The notes: generated by a model from the sequence alone, not told the origin. DNA of 6,449 nt from Paracoccaceae bacterium (GCA_009922885.1 RFUP01000137.1:1-6449), one strand, 5' to 3'; shown: positions 1 to 6,256, counted from the stretch's first letter. Translations and numbers: made by a program.

Positions 1-599
1 CAGGTGATTTGGCGATCTTCGCCTTCGGCGACGGGGAAGTGCAGGGCGCGTTTGCCAAGGGCGGGCTTTCCCGCTGGGGCACGCAACTCGCAGGCCAGCG
101 CCGTTTTGAGGCTGGCTCCAAGGTTTCTGACATCACCGGCGATCCCGTGGTTGCCGGTGGTTCGCTCTATGTCGGCTCCGCCATGGGCCGCCTCGTGGCG
201 ATGGACCCCGCCAGCGGCGAGCGCCTCTGGACCGCGCAAGAAGGCACGACAGGCCCCGTCTGGCCCGTCTCCGGCGCGGTCTTTGCCGTATCTGACCGTG
301 GCGAGCTTCTGCGGCTTGATGCGGGCGACGGCGCCATTGTCTGGCGCGTGGCGCTTCCGGGCTTCACCAAGGACCGCCCGAAAAAGCAGATCGAACGGTT
401 CGTGCATCATGGCCCGATCATCGCGGGTGGCCGCGTGGTTGTAGCCTCCTCGGATGGCGCACTCCGCTTCTTCGATCCGGCCTCCGGCGCGCAGGTGCAT
501 GAGGTGGCGATCCCCGGCGGCGCGACCACTGCGCCTGTCGTGGCAGGTGGCACGCTTTACGTCGTCTCGAAACGCGGGCAGCTTCTGGCTTTCCGTTGA
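1..599 (+). CDS. bamB: BamB-like PQQ beta-propeller repeat protein, 3' part only
   Basis: Only the C-terminal ~199 residues are present; the reading frame is open from the left edge (first whole codon at nucleotide 3) and ends at TGA 597-599. At least four beta-propeller blades of the PQQ/YWTD-like type are visible. Each starts with a G/AP(I/V)VAGG(S/R/T) strand, continues with (L/V)YV-S..G.L, and closes with a D(P)ASG(E/A).(L/V)W-like turn; the last ends in GQLLAFR at the C-terminus. This is the pattern of BamB, the lipoprotein scaffold of the beta-barrel assembly (BAM) complex on the inner face of the outer membrane. The signal peptide and lipobox that would prove export lie outside the window. 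The position 50 bp upstream of der matches the arrangement familiar from alphaproteobacteria and also from Escherichia coli (bamB-der). The alternative is another PQQ-like WD-type propeller protein. The family is secure; the symbol is less so because the N-terminus is missing. Confidence 0.82.
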   Translation, partial: GDLAIFAFGDGEVQGAFAKGGLSRWGTQLAGQRRFEAGSKVSDITGDPVVAGGSLYVGSAMGRLVAMDPASGERLWTAQEGTTGPVWPVSGAVFAVSDRGELLRLDAGDGAIVWRVALPGFTKDRPKKQIERFVHHGPIIAGGRVVVASSDGALRFFDPASGAQVHEVAIPGGATTAPVVAGGTLYVVSKRGQLLAFR

Positions 600-600
600 T

Positions 601-632
601 CGCGGTTCATGCTATCCGCGCGGCTTGAGCCG
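601..632 (+). repeat. Two abutting small inverted repeats in the bamB-der gap
   Basis: Directly after the bamB stop, CGCGG (601-605) can pair with CCGCG (616-620) around a 10-nt loop. Immediately after, CGGC (621-624) can pair with GCCG (629-632) around TTGA. Neither is followed by a T-run, so they do not look like an intrinsic terminator. They end just before the der ribosome binding site (GGAG, 636-639). They could be an intercistronic processing or stability element, or chance in GC-rich DNA. Confidence 0.35.
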
Positions 633-649
633 TCCGGAGCCTGAAAGAC

Positions 650-2140
650 ATGACCTTTACCCTCGCCATCGTCGGTCGCCCCAATGTGGGGAAATCGACG
701 CTGTTCAACCGCTTGGTGGGCAAGCGCCTCGCTCTGGTCGATGACCAGCCGGGTGTGACGCGCGACCTCCGCGAGGGCGACGCGCGCCTTGGCATGCTCC
801 GCTTCACGGTGATCGACACCGCGGGCCTCGAAGACGCCAATGACGACAGCCTGCAAGGCCGGATGCGCCGCCTCACGGAACGTGCGGTTGATATGGCCGA
901 TGTCTGCCTGTTCCTTGTCGATGCGCGCGCGGGCATCATGCCCGATGACCGCACCTTCGCGGAAATCCTCCGCCGCCGTTCGGCGCGCGTGATCCTCGCC
1001 GCAAACAAGGCCGAAGGCCGCGCAGGCGAGGCGGGTTATCTCGAATCCTACGAACTGGGCCTTGGCGAACCGATCGCGCTTTCCGCCGAACATGGCGAAG
1101 GCATGGACGAGCTGATGCATGTGTTGATGCCCATCGCCGAGGAATTCGCCGAACGTGCCGAGCGTGACGCGCCGGAAACCGATGTGACGCTTTACGAGGA
1201 AGACGAGCACGAAGAGGGCGAAGAAGCCCCGATCCGCAAGCCCACCCCCGAGCGCCCGATGCAGATCGCCGTGATTGGCCGCCCGAACGCAGGCAAATCT
1301 ACGCTGATCAACAAGCTCTTGGGCGAGGATCGCCTTCTCACAGGCCCAGAAGCTGGCATCACGCGCGATGCCATCTCTCTGACGATGGATTGGGAAGGCA
1401 TGCCCGTGCGCATCTGGGATACGGCGGGGATGCGCAAGAAGGCAAAGGTGCAGGAGAAGCTGGAAAAGCTCTCTGTTTCCGATGGCCTTCGCGCCGTGAA
1501 ATTCGCCGAAGTGGTGATCGTGCTTCTGGATGCCGCGATCCCCTTCGAGCAGCAGGATTTGCGGATTGCCGATCTCGCGGAGCGCGAAGGCCGCGCCGTG
1601 GTGATCGCGGTCAACAAATGGGACATCGAAGAAGACAAGAACGCCAAGATCCTCGAAATGCGCGAAGCTTTCGAGCGGCTCCTGCCGCAGCTTCGCGGTG
1701 CGCCTCTGGTCACTGTTTCCGCAAAAACAGGCCGCGGCCTGGATCGCCTCCGCACCGCCGTTGAGCGCGCCTATGATGTCTGGAACCGCCGCGTCACCAC
1801 GGGCCAACTCAACCGTTGGCTCGAAGGCATGATCTCGGCGCACCCGCCGCCCGCACCGCAAGGAAAGCGCATCAAGCTGCGCTACATGACCCAAGCCAAG
1901 ACCCGCCCGCCGGGATTCGTGGTCATGTGCTCGCACCCCGATCTCCTGCCCGAAAGCTATAACCGCTATCTGGTGAACGGGCTGCGCGCCGATTTCGACA
2001 TGCCGGGCACGCCCATCCGCCTCACGATGCGCGGGCAAGGCGACAAGAACCCCTTCAAGGGCCGTCGTGACAAGAACGCGGGCGCTCTGAAGAAGCACAT
2101 TTCCAAGGGTCTGCCGAAACAGCAGAAGCCCGGAAAATAA
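650..2140 (+). CDS. der: Ribosome-associated double-domain GTPase Der (EngA)
   Basis: A 496-residue protein, the usual length for alphaproteobacterial Der, an essential cytoplasmic GTPase acting in maturation of the 50S subunit. Two tandem TrmE/Era-type G domains are seen. Domain 1 has G1 GRPNVGKST (residues 9-17), G2 GVTRD (35-39), G3 DTAG (56-59), G4 NKAE (119-122) and G5 SAE (145-147). Domain 2 has G1 GRPNAGKST (210-218), G2 GITRD (236-240), G3 DTAG (257-260), G4 NKWD (322-325) and G5 SAK (357-359). A strongly acidic, Glu-rich linker (about 176-195) joins them. Residues from about 375 form the KH-like RNA-binding domain, ending in a basic tail (HISKGLPKQQKPGK) expected to contact rRNA. The ATG at 650 is preceded by GGAG (636-639) at 10 nt and puts G1 at the normal distance from the N-terminus. 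The gene is probably co-transcribed with the bamB-like gene. G4 of domain 1 has Glu where most bacteria have Asp. Confidence 0.98.
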   Translation: MTFTLAIVGRPNVGKSTLFNRLVGKRLALVDDQPGVTRDLREGDARLGMLRFTVIDTAGLEDANDDSLQGRMRRLTERAVDMADVCLFLVDARAGIMPDDRTFAEILRRRSARVILAANKAEGRAGEAGYLESYELGLGEPIALSAEHGEGMDELMHVLMPIAEEFAERAERDAPETDVTLYEEDEHEEGEEAPIRKPTPERPMQIAVIGRPNAGKSTLINKLLGEDRLLTGPEAGITRDAISLTMDWEGMPVRIWDTAGMRKKAKVQEKLEKLSVSDGLRAVKFAEVVIVLLDAAIPFEQQDLRIADLAEREGRAVVIAVNKWDIEEDKNAKILEMREAFERLLPQLRGAPLVTVSAKTGRGLDRLRTAVERAYDVWNRRVTTGQLNRWLEGMISAHPPPAPQGKRIKLRYMTQAKTRPPGFVVMCSHPDLLPESYNRYLVNGLRADFDMPGTPIRLTMRGQGDKNPFKGRRDKNAGALKKHISKGLPKQQKPGK

Positions 2141-2180
2141 AACTCTGACGCTAAAGAGAGTCAGCCTTCTAACTCCGCCG

Positions 2181-2208
2181 TTGCAAGACAGCGGGGTTGC
2201 GCTACATT
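2181..2208 (+). promoter_or_regulatory. Possible sigma-70-type promoter for the desaturase
   Basis: TTGCAA (2181-2186) and TACATT (2203-2208) are separated by 16 bp. Each matches 4 of 6 positions of the -35 and -10 consensus. Transcription would begin near 2215, giving a leader of about 45 nt before the TTG start at 2260. The next-best pairing, TTGCGC (2197-2202) with CATATT (2217-2222), has a short 14-bp spacer. This is a pattern match only. Confidence 0.3.
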
Positions 2209-2259
2209 CAAGCTCACATATTTTTTGGTTTCCCGGCATTTTCTCGCAGGGGGTGGGTT

Positions 2260-3288
2260 TTGGATATTCGTTTTGGCACCGCCGATGATTTGCGCCGTAT
2301 CCGCGCGTTCACGCATGGCTATACGGACAAGAACGATTTTCGCGCTCTGTTCGCTTTTCTGGCGACATCAGGCGTGTATCTGGCGGGTATGGCGGGCACG
2401 ATCTGGGCGCTGTCCACGGGGCAGGTGCTCTGGCTGCCGTTCTGGGCTGCGCTCACCGCTGTGGGCATTATCCGCCTCTATGTGATCCAGCACGATTGCG
2501 GGCATCTGAGCTACTTCTCGAAGAAGCGCTGGAATGTGCTGGCCGGGCATCTGGCCTCGCTCGCGTCGCTCTCGCCCTTCTCGACAATGCAGTTCAACCA
2601 CAACCGCCACCACAGCCATGTGGGCGACCTCGAACACCGCGAGGATGGCGAGGTGCACACAATGACGCTCCGGGAATGGCAGAACGCCGGGGCGGGGCGA
2701 CGCTTGTTCTACCGCCTCTATCGCAACCCGTTCGTGATGATGCCTCTGGGCGCTCTCTTCACCTATTTCATCCGCTACCGCTGGCCCAAGAATACGCTCA
2801 GCGTTGGTTGGGCGGGTGTGATGGGCCACAACCTCGCCTTGGCGCTCTGGCTTCTGGCCCTGTGGAGCCTCGCTGGCGCGGCTGGGCTCTGGGCGTGGTT
2901 CGGTACGGCGTTTTTCGCCGGGATGCTCGGTGTGTTCCAAGTCTATCTCCAGCACAACTTTGAAGATACTTACTGGGGTCGTCGCCCCGATCTCGATCCG
3001 CAGCTGGCCGCGCTTCAGGGATCCTCCGCGCTCGACCTCGGATGGCTCTGGGATCTCTGCACCGGCAACATCGCCTACCACGATCTGCACCACTTCAATC
3101 CGCGAATCCCCCTCTACAATCTGCGCCGCTGCCACTTCGATCTGGGCCGTGAAATGCCGATGCGGCGGATTGGTTGGGGCGAAGCGTTGCGCGCGTTCCG
3201 ATTGAAGCTCTGGGATGAAGACGCAAACCGGCTGGTGCCGTTCCCAGCTTTGGAAGCCGCACGAAAAACCAGCGTTCCGGCAGAGTGA
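2260..3288 (+). CDS. Membrane fatty acid desaturase (non-haem di-iron family)
   Basis: A predicted inner-membrane desaturase that would use two iron ions and O2 to put a double bond in an acyl chain. From the TTG at 2260 the product is 342 residues. The three His boxes are clear: HDCGH (78-82), HNRHH (114-118, followed by SHVGD) and HDLHH (274-278, then FNPRIPLYNLRR). HNFEDTYW at 232-239 is also typical of the family. Hydrophobic segments flank the boxes: two at about residues 27-75, one near 160-175, and a long stretch at about 190-230 that could cross twice. The TTG start is chosen because AGGGGG (2248-2253) lies 6 nt upstream. The frame is open back to a TTG at 2197, but that would add a 21-residue extension without a good ribosome binding site; no ATG occurs before the first membrane segment. 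Regiospecificity (delta-9, delta-12 or other) cannot be told from sequence, and related carotenoid-modifying enzymes share the His boxes. No electron-donor gene is adjacent. Confidence 0.9.
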   Translation: MDIRFGTADDLRRIRAFTHGYTDKNDFRALFAFLATSGVYLAGMAGTIWALSTGQVLWLPFWAALTAVGIIRLYVIQHDCGHLSYFSKKRWNVLAGHLASLASLSPFSTMQFNHNRHHSHVGDLEHREDGEVHTMTLREWQNAGAGRRLFYRLYRNPFVMMPLGALFTYFIRYRWPKNTLSVGWAGVMGHNLALALWLLALWSLAGAAGLWAWFGTAFFAGMLGVFQVYLQHNFEDTYWGRRPDLDPQLAALQGSSALDLGWLWDLCTGNIAYHDLHHFNPRIPLYNLRRCHFDLGREMPMRRIGWGEALRAFRLKLWDEDANRLVPFPALEAARKTSVPAE

Positions 3289-3307
3289 TCGGCAAAGGAT
3301 TGCCGAT
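3288..3307 (+). repeat. Perfect 8-bp inverted repeat overlapping the desaturase stop
   Basis: ATCGGCAA (3288-3295) is followed by the tetranucleotide AGGA and the exact reverse complement TTGCCGAT (3300-3307). The first base is the last base of the TGA stop codon. There is no T-run directly after it. It sits 5 nt before the terminator stem, so the 3' end of the desaturase mRNA would carry two hairpins in series. Confidence 0.55.
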
Positions 3308-3312
3308 GCCAT

Positions 3313-3347
3313 AGGGGGCCGCATCTTGAGCCCCCTTGCGCTTTTTT
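3313..3347 (+). terminator. Intrinsic terminator of the desaturase gene
   Basis: AGGGGGC (3313-3319) pairs exactly with GCCCCCT (3330-3336) around a 10-nt loop. After a short TGCGC spacer comes a run of six T (3342-3347). The U-run is 5 nt from the stem base, slightly further than ideal, but the position 24 bp after the desaturase stop fits. Confidence 0.7.
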
Positions 3348-3371
3348 GCGCCTAGATTAGATAGCGCTTCG

Positions 3372-3387
3372 AGGGTAATATTGCCCT
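3372..3387 (+). promoter_or_regulatory. Near-palindrome over a possible -10 element upstream of the EF-hand gene
   Basis: AGGGTAATATTGCCCT is a 16-bp near-perfect palindrome (one T/G mismatch pair) with an AT-rich centre. Its centre contains TAATAT (3376-3381), a plausible -10 hexamer for the downstream gene. The only -35-like hexamer at 17-bp spacing (TAGATT, 3353-3358) is poor. A dyad on a weak promoter is the usual layout of an operator, but this is inference. An RNA hairpin is also possible. Confidence 0.35.
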
Positions 3388-3394
3388 TATTTCA

Positions 3395-3416
3395 GTGGCT
3401 TAGTCGCCACATGTGG
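3395..3416 (+). repeat. Overlapping inverted repeats in the leader of the EF-hand gene
   Basis: GTGGC (3395-3399) can pair with GCCAC (3406-3410) around TTAGTC. CCACATGTGG (3407-3416) is a perfect 10-bp palindrome that reuses the CCAC and runs into the ribosome binding site GGAG (3415-3418). The two GTGG copies, at 3395 and 3413, are therefore alternative partners for the same CCAC. Confidence 0.4.
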
Positions 3417-3428
3417 AGTATTGCACAA

Positions 3429-3665
3429 ATGAAAAAGTCTGTTCTCGTCCTGAGCACCGTCCTCGCGTTCTCTGGCGTTCAGGCATTCGCCGAAACCGTC
3501 GTGACCGACACCGACGGCAACGGTTCCTTCTCGATGGAAGAGCTGGTCGCAGCCTACGCTGACCTGACCGAAGAAACCTTCAAGGCCGTCGACACCGACG
3601 CCAACGGCGAAGTCTCTGCAGAAGAGCTTGCTGCTGCGAAGGCTGCTGGCACTCTCGCCGAGTGA
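3429..3665 (+). CDS. Small exported protein with two EF-hand calcium-binding motifs
   Basis: A 78-residue protein. Residues 1-21 are a clear Sec signal peptide: two Lys, a hydrophobic core (VLVLSTVLAF), and an AFA cleavage motif before Glu22, leaving a mature acidic protein of about 57 residues. Two EF-hand loops fit the 12-residue pattern: DTDGNGSFSMEE at 27-38 and DTDANGEVSAEE at 55-66. In both, D1, D3, N5, G6, S9 and E12 are present, so both should bind Ca2+. The mature form is thus a minimal paired EF-hand module, probably periplasmic or secreted. The ATG at 3429 has GGAG 10 nt upstream (3415-3418) and begins exactly at the signal peptide; the ATG at 3411 would add six residues and lies in a palindrome. 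The frame is open further upstream but crosses the preceding terminator. The 3' part uses many GCT Ala codons, unlike the GCC/GCG preference around it, which may reflect high expression. The partner and role are unknown. Confidence 0.88.
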   Translation: MKKSVLVLSTVLAFSGVQAFAETVVTDTDGNGSFSMEELVAAYADLTEETFKAVDTDANGEVSAEELAAAKAAGTLAE

Positions 3666-3696
3666 TTTCTGCTTTGGCCTGAGGGCCATCCTGCAG

Positions 3697-3736
3697 AGCC
3701 CCCGGGGTTTCTTACCTCCCCCGGGGGTTTCTTTTT
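3697..3736 (+). terminator. Strong intrinsic terminator of the EF-hand gene
   Basis: CCCCCGGGG (3699-3707) is the exact reverse complement of CCCCGGGGG (3719-3727), with an 11-nt loop and a T-rich tail TTTCTTTTT (3728-3736). It begins about 30 bp after the EF-hand stop. Each arm is itself nearly self-complementary, and the arms plus tails form a tandem near-repeat (CCCCCGGGG-TTTCTT, then CCCCCGGGGG-TTTCTTTTT), so alternative pairings are possible. Confidence 0.85.
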
Positions 3737-3784
3737 GCCCAATTTCCTGCGGGGCGGCGCGCGGCACACACCCCAATAACGCGA

Positions 3785-3813
3785 ACGGGCCCCAGTGGGG
3801 CCCGTCGGTTTTT
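3785..3813 (+). terminator. Second + strand hairpin terminator, possibly bidirectional with serS
   Basis: ACGGGCCCC (3785-3793) pairs exactly with GGGGCCCGT (3797-3805) around AGT; CGG and five T (3809-3813) follow on the + strand. Read on the - strand it lies about 30 bp after the serS stop and is followed by TTCGCGTTATT, a weak U-tract, so it could also end serS. It lies about 50 bp beyond the first terminator with no gene between them. Confidence 0.7.
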
Positions 3814-3833
3814 CAATGCTCGTAAGGTGCCGA

Positions 3834-5126
3834 TCAGGCCAGCGTGCCATCCGCCAGAAGCACGGTCTTGCCGCCGAGCCACGGGTGCAGCGCCGCAGGC
3901 AGGCGCACCGATCCGTCGGCTTGCTGGCCGTTCTCCAAGACTGCGATCAGGCAGCGGCCCACGGCGAGGCCCGAGCCGTTGAGCGAGGCCAGATATTCGG
4001 GCTTCGCACCCGCCTCGGGGCGGTAGCGCGCGTTCATGCGGCGGGCCTGGAACGACCCGCAGGTGGAGCAGCTCGAAATCTCGCGGTAGGTGTTCTGGCC
4101 GGGCAGCCAGACCTCGATGTCATGAGTTTTCTGCGAGCCAAAGCCCATATCGCCCGTGCACAGCACCACGGTGCGATAGGGCAGTTCCAGCTTTTCGAGA
4201 ATCGCCTGCGCGCAATTGGTCATGCGCTCATGCTCGGCCAGCGCCTCTTCGGGGCGGCAGAGCGTCACCATCTCCACCTTCTCGAACTGGTGCTGGCGGA
4301 GGATCCCCGTGGTGTCCTTGCCCGCGCTGCCCGCTTCCGAGCGGAAGCAATGGGTGTGGGCGGTCATGCGCACGGGCAGATCGGCCCCGTCCATCACTTC
4401 ACCCGCCGCGAAGTTCGTCAGCGTCACTTCGGAGGTGGGAATCAGCCACCAGCCATTGGTGGTCTCGTAGCTGTCTTCTGCGAATTTCGGCAGGTTGCCT
4501 GTGCCATACATAGTTTCCGGCTTCACCAGCACAGGCGTCCAGCATTCGGTGAGGCCGTGTTCGGTGGTGTGGGTGTCGATCATGAATTGCGCCAGCGCGC
4601 GGTGGATGCGCGCCACGCCGCCTTTCAGCACCATGAACCGCGCGCCCGAAAGCTTCGCGCCCATCGCCAGATCGAGGCCCTTGGCCACGCCTGCAATTTC
4701 GAAATGCTCGACGGGTTTGAAATCGAACTCACGCGGCGTGCCCCAGCGGCGCACTTCGACGTTGTCGTTCTCATCCGCGCCGTCTGGCACCTGATCGAGC
4801 GGTAGGTTCGGAATCACTTCCAGCGCCGCCGTGAGGGCCGCATCCTGCTCGGCAGCCTCTGCATTCATCCGGGCCACATCGGCTTTCTTCTCGGCCACGA
4901 GGGCACGCAGGCGCTCGAATTCCGCCTCGTCGCCCCGCGCTTTCGCCGCCCCCACCTCTTTCGAGGCCTTGTTCTGCTCGGCCTGCGCCGATTCTGATGC
5001 ATGGATCAGCGCGCGGCGCGTCTCGTCGAGCTTCAGGATCGCCTCGGACGCAGGCGGCAGCCCACGCCGGGCCAGAGCCGCATCGAACGCGGCGGGGTTT
5101 TCGCGGATGGCGCGGATATCGTGCAT
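3834..5126 (-). CDS. serS: Seryl-tRNA synthetase
   Basis: A 430-residue cytoplasmic class II synthetase, full length for bacterial SerRS, charging tRNA-Ser (and tRNA-Sec where present) with serine. Residues about 27-102 are the Ala/Glu/Lys-rich antiparallel coiled-coil arm that contacts the tRNA. The catalytic core follows: motif 1 around 162-200 with Pro198; the serine-pocket TSEVTLTN (231-238); motif 2 FRSEAGSAGKDTTGILRQHQ (261-280) with its Arg; and motif 3 NGSGLAVGRCL (383-393) with the conserved Arg391. EISSCSTCGSFQARRMNARYR (349-369) is the expected stretch before motif 3. The ATG at 5124-5126 has GAGGG (5131-5135 on the - strand) 4 nt upstream, and MHDIRAIREN is a normal SerRS start. 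It lies 73 bp after the glycosyltransferase-like gene on the same strand, with no terminator and no convincing promoter in between, so shared transcription is likely. It converges on the EF-hand gene. Confidence 0.98.
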   Translation of the reverse strand: MHDIRAIRENPAAFDAALARRGLPPASEAILKLDETRRALIHASESAQAEQNKASKEVGAAKARGDEAEFERLRALVAEKKADVARMNAEAAEQDAALTAALEVIPNLPLDQVPDGADENDNVEVRRWGTPREFDFKPVEHFEIAGVAKGLDLAMGAKLSGARFMVLKGGVARIHRALAQFMIDTHTTEHGLTECWTPVLVKPETMYGTGNLPKFAEDSYETTNGWWLIPTSEVTLTNFAAGEVMDGADLPVRMTAHTHCFRSEAGSAGKDTTGILRQHQFEKVEMVTLCRPEEALAEHERMTNCAQAILEKLELPYRTVVLCTGDMGFGSQKTHDIEVWLPGQNTYREISSCSTCGSFQARRMNARYRPEAGAKPEYLASLNGSGLAVGRCLIAVLENGQQADGSVRLPAALHPWLGGKTVLLADGTLA

Positions 5127-5199
5127 GGCACCCTCTCAGATTCGTTTATTTCCCAGCCTTATGGCGGATTTCTTGGCGTTCCGTAACCACGCGCGATTT

Positions 5200-6222
5200 T
5201 CAGCGCATCCAAAGCCCGGCGGACTTGATCTGGTTGCGGATCGCCTGCTCGCGGCGGGGAAGGTCGGCGCGGTCGAACATCGCGCGCACTTTCGCCCCCT
5301 TGCCCTGATAGACAAGCTTTTTGAAGGGGTCGTAATTCTTCAACACCTTCTTGATTTTGTTCGGGGCCGTGATCCGTTCGAGCATCTCCACCGCACGATC
5401 GGATTCGCGGGCATATAAGAGCGGCAGGGTGCGCCAATGGCAGGTCACTTCGCCGTCGATCAGGCCGGGTGGCAAAACATCGCGCCCACCCCCGAAGGAA
5501 TGGATCACCAAGGGCAGCGCCACCTGATCGAGCCACGGATCAAGGCTTTGCAGGATCAGCGGTTCGGGGCGGTTTTGGTGGATTGCCTTCGCATAATCGA
5601 GGAATCGCCGCCCGAATTCGCGCGGGCAGCGGAACCAGAACACACCTGCGTTCAGATAAAGATAGCGCTTCCAGTATTCATCGGGCTGCGAGAGGTCGAG
5701 TGAACTGTCGAAATCGAGGCCGAAACGGTCATAGAGCGATTTCCAGATCGCCCCGTAACCCGGCCCGTAAAGTTCGATCTGCGGCCACGTGCCTTCCACG
5801 CGCAAGCTGGCACCGGGGCGATCGAAGTTGAAGGGGATACGCGCCAGATCCTCTAGGATCAGCGTATCGGTGTCGAAGAACACGAAAGGCTCGCCCTCGG
5901 GCAGGGCCATCAGCGCTTCGATCTTGTTGCCATAGGGATAATTCGCGCCGAAATATTCGGGAGTGAAGGGCAGGATCGTGCCGCCCAACTCTTCGATCAG
6001 CGCCAGAATATCGTCGTTCTTGATCGCCGGATCTTGCGGCCAGAGCGGGCCAGCTTGAGGCACCGCCACAAACACCTTGCCTTTGAATTTGGGTGCGGCG
6101 TCGCGGAGCGAGGCCAGAAACACCACGGCCTCGTAGGCCAAGCGGCCTTGCTGGCCCACGATCATCACGTTGAAGCTCGGCGCATCTGCGCCCGCTGCTT
6201 TCCCCGTTGCCTGCCTTGCCAT
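5200..6222 (-). CDS. GT-A fold glycosyltransferase-like protein (GT8-like), acceptor unknown
   Basis: A 340-residue predicted cytoplasmic protein. The N-terminal half has a Rossmann-like nucleotide-sugar layout, with strands at FNVMIVGQQ (17-25) and KVFVAVP (49-55). PYGNKIEAL (96-104) comes next, then the metal/nucleotide-sugar DxD motif in FVFFDTDTLI (113-122; Asp117 and Asp119). YLNAGVFWFRCP (189-200) and WLDQVALPL (230-238) resemble the NAG and DQ signatures of retaining GT8-type enzymes, and His241 and His262 may help bind the metal. The C-terminal ~55 residues are basic and helical. No signal peptide or membrane span is seen. The ATG at 6222 is preferred: the frame is open to a TTG at 6276, but that would place the coding start inside the promoter at 6257-6284, and the added residues look unlike a domain. 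The GT-A fold is fairly sure; the exact family, donor and product are not. No polysaccharide cluster is visible; its only neighbour here is serS. Confidence 0.72.
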   Translation of the reverse strand: MARQATGKAAGADAPSFNVMIVGQQGRLAYEAVVFLASLRDAAPKFKGKVFVAVPQAGPLWPQDPAIKNDDILALIEELGGTILPFTPEYFGANYPYGNKIEALMALPEGEPFVFFDTDTLILEDLARIPFNFDRPGASLRVEGTWPQIELYGPGYGAIWKSLYDRFGLDFDSSLDLSQPDEYWKRYLYLNAGVFWFRCPREFGRRFLDYAKAIHQNRPEPLILQSLDPWLDQVALPLVIHSFGGGRDVLPPGLIDGEVTCHWRTLPLLYARESDRAVEMLERITAPNKIKKVLKNYDPFKKLVYQGKGAKVRAMFDRADLPRREQAIRNQIKSAGLWMR

Positions 6223-6256
6223 TGTGCTCTTGCCCGTATTCCCGGTTTCGCAGGCC

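Noticed and set aside
2142..2164. Possible terminator after der (CTGAC 2145-2149 with GTCAG 2160-2164, or ACTCT with AGAGT)
   Set aside because: Only 5-bp stems with 10-nt loops and no T-run after them; too weak to call a terminator.
557..2239. Very long open frame (560 codons) on the - strand opposite der
   Set aside because: It is the mirror of der, whose motifs are unambiguous. Long antisense frames are common in GC-rich DNA with strong third-position bias. The translation is rich in His, Arg and Ala with no recognisable domain.
2368..3324. 318-codon - strand frame opposite the desaturase
   Set aside because: Shadow of the desaturase, which carries all three His boxes. The antisense product shows no domain and would start inside the desaturase terminator.
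3336..3428. 31-codon N-terminal extension of the EF-hand protein
   Set aside because: It would start in the preceding terminator and bury the signal peptide. The ATG at 3429 has a ribosome binding site and begins at the signal peptide.
3795..4805. 336-codon + strand frame opposite serS
   Set aside because: Antisense shadow of serS. It begins in the terminator hairpin region and is His/Arg/Ala-rich without a motif.
5127..5199. Separate serS promoter in the gap (TTACGG, 17 bp, CATAAG on the - strand)
   Set aside because: The -10 match is poor; not enough to claim a promoter.
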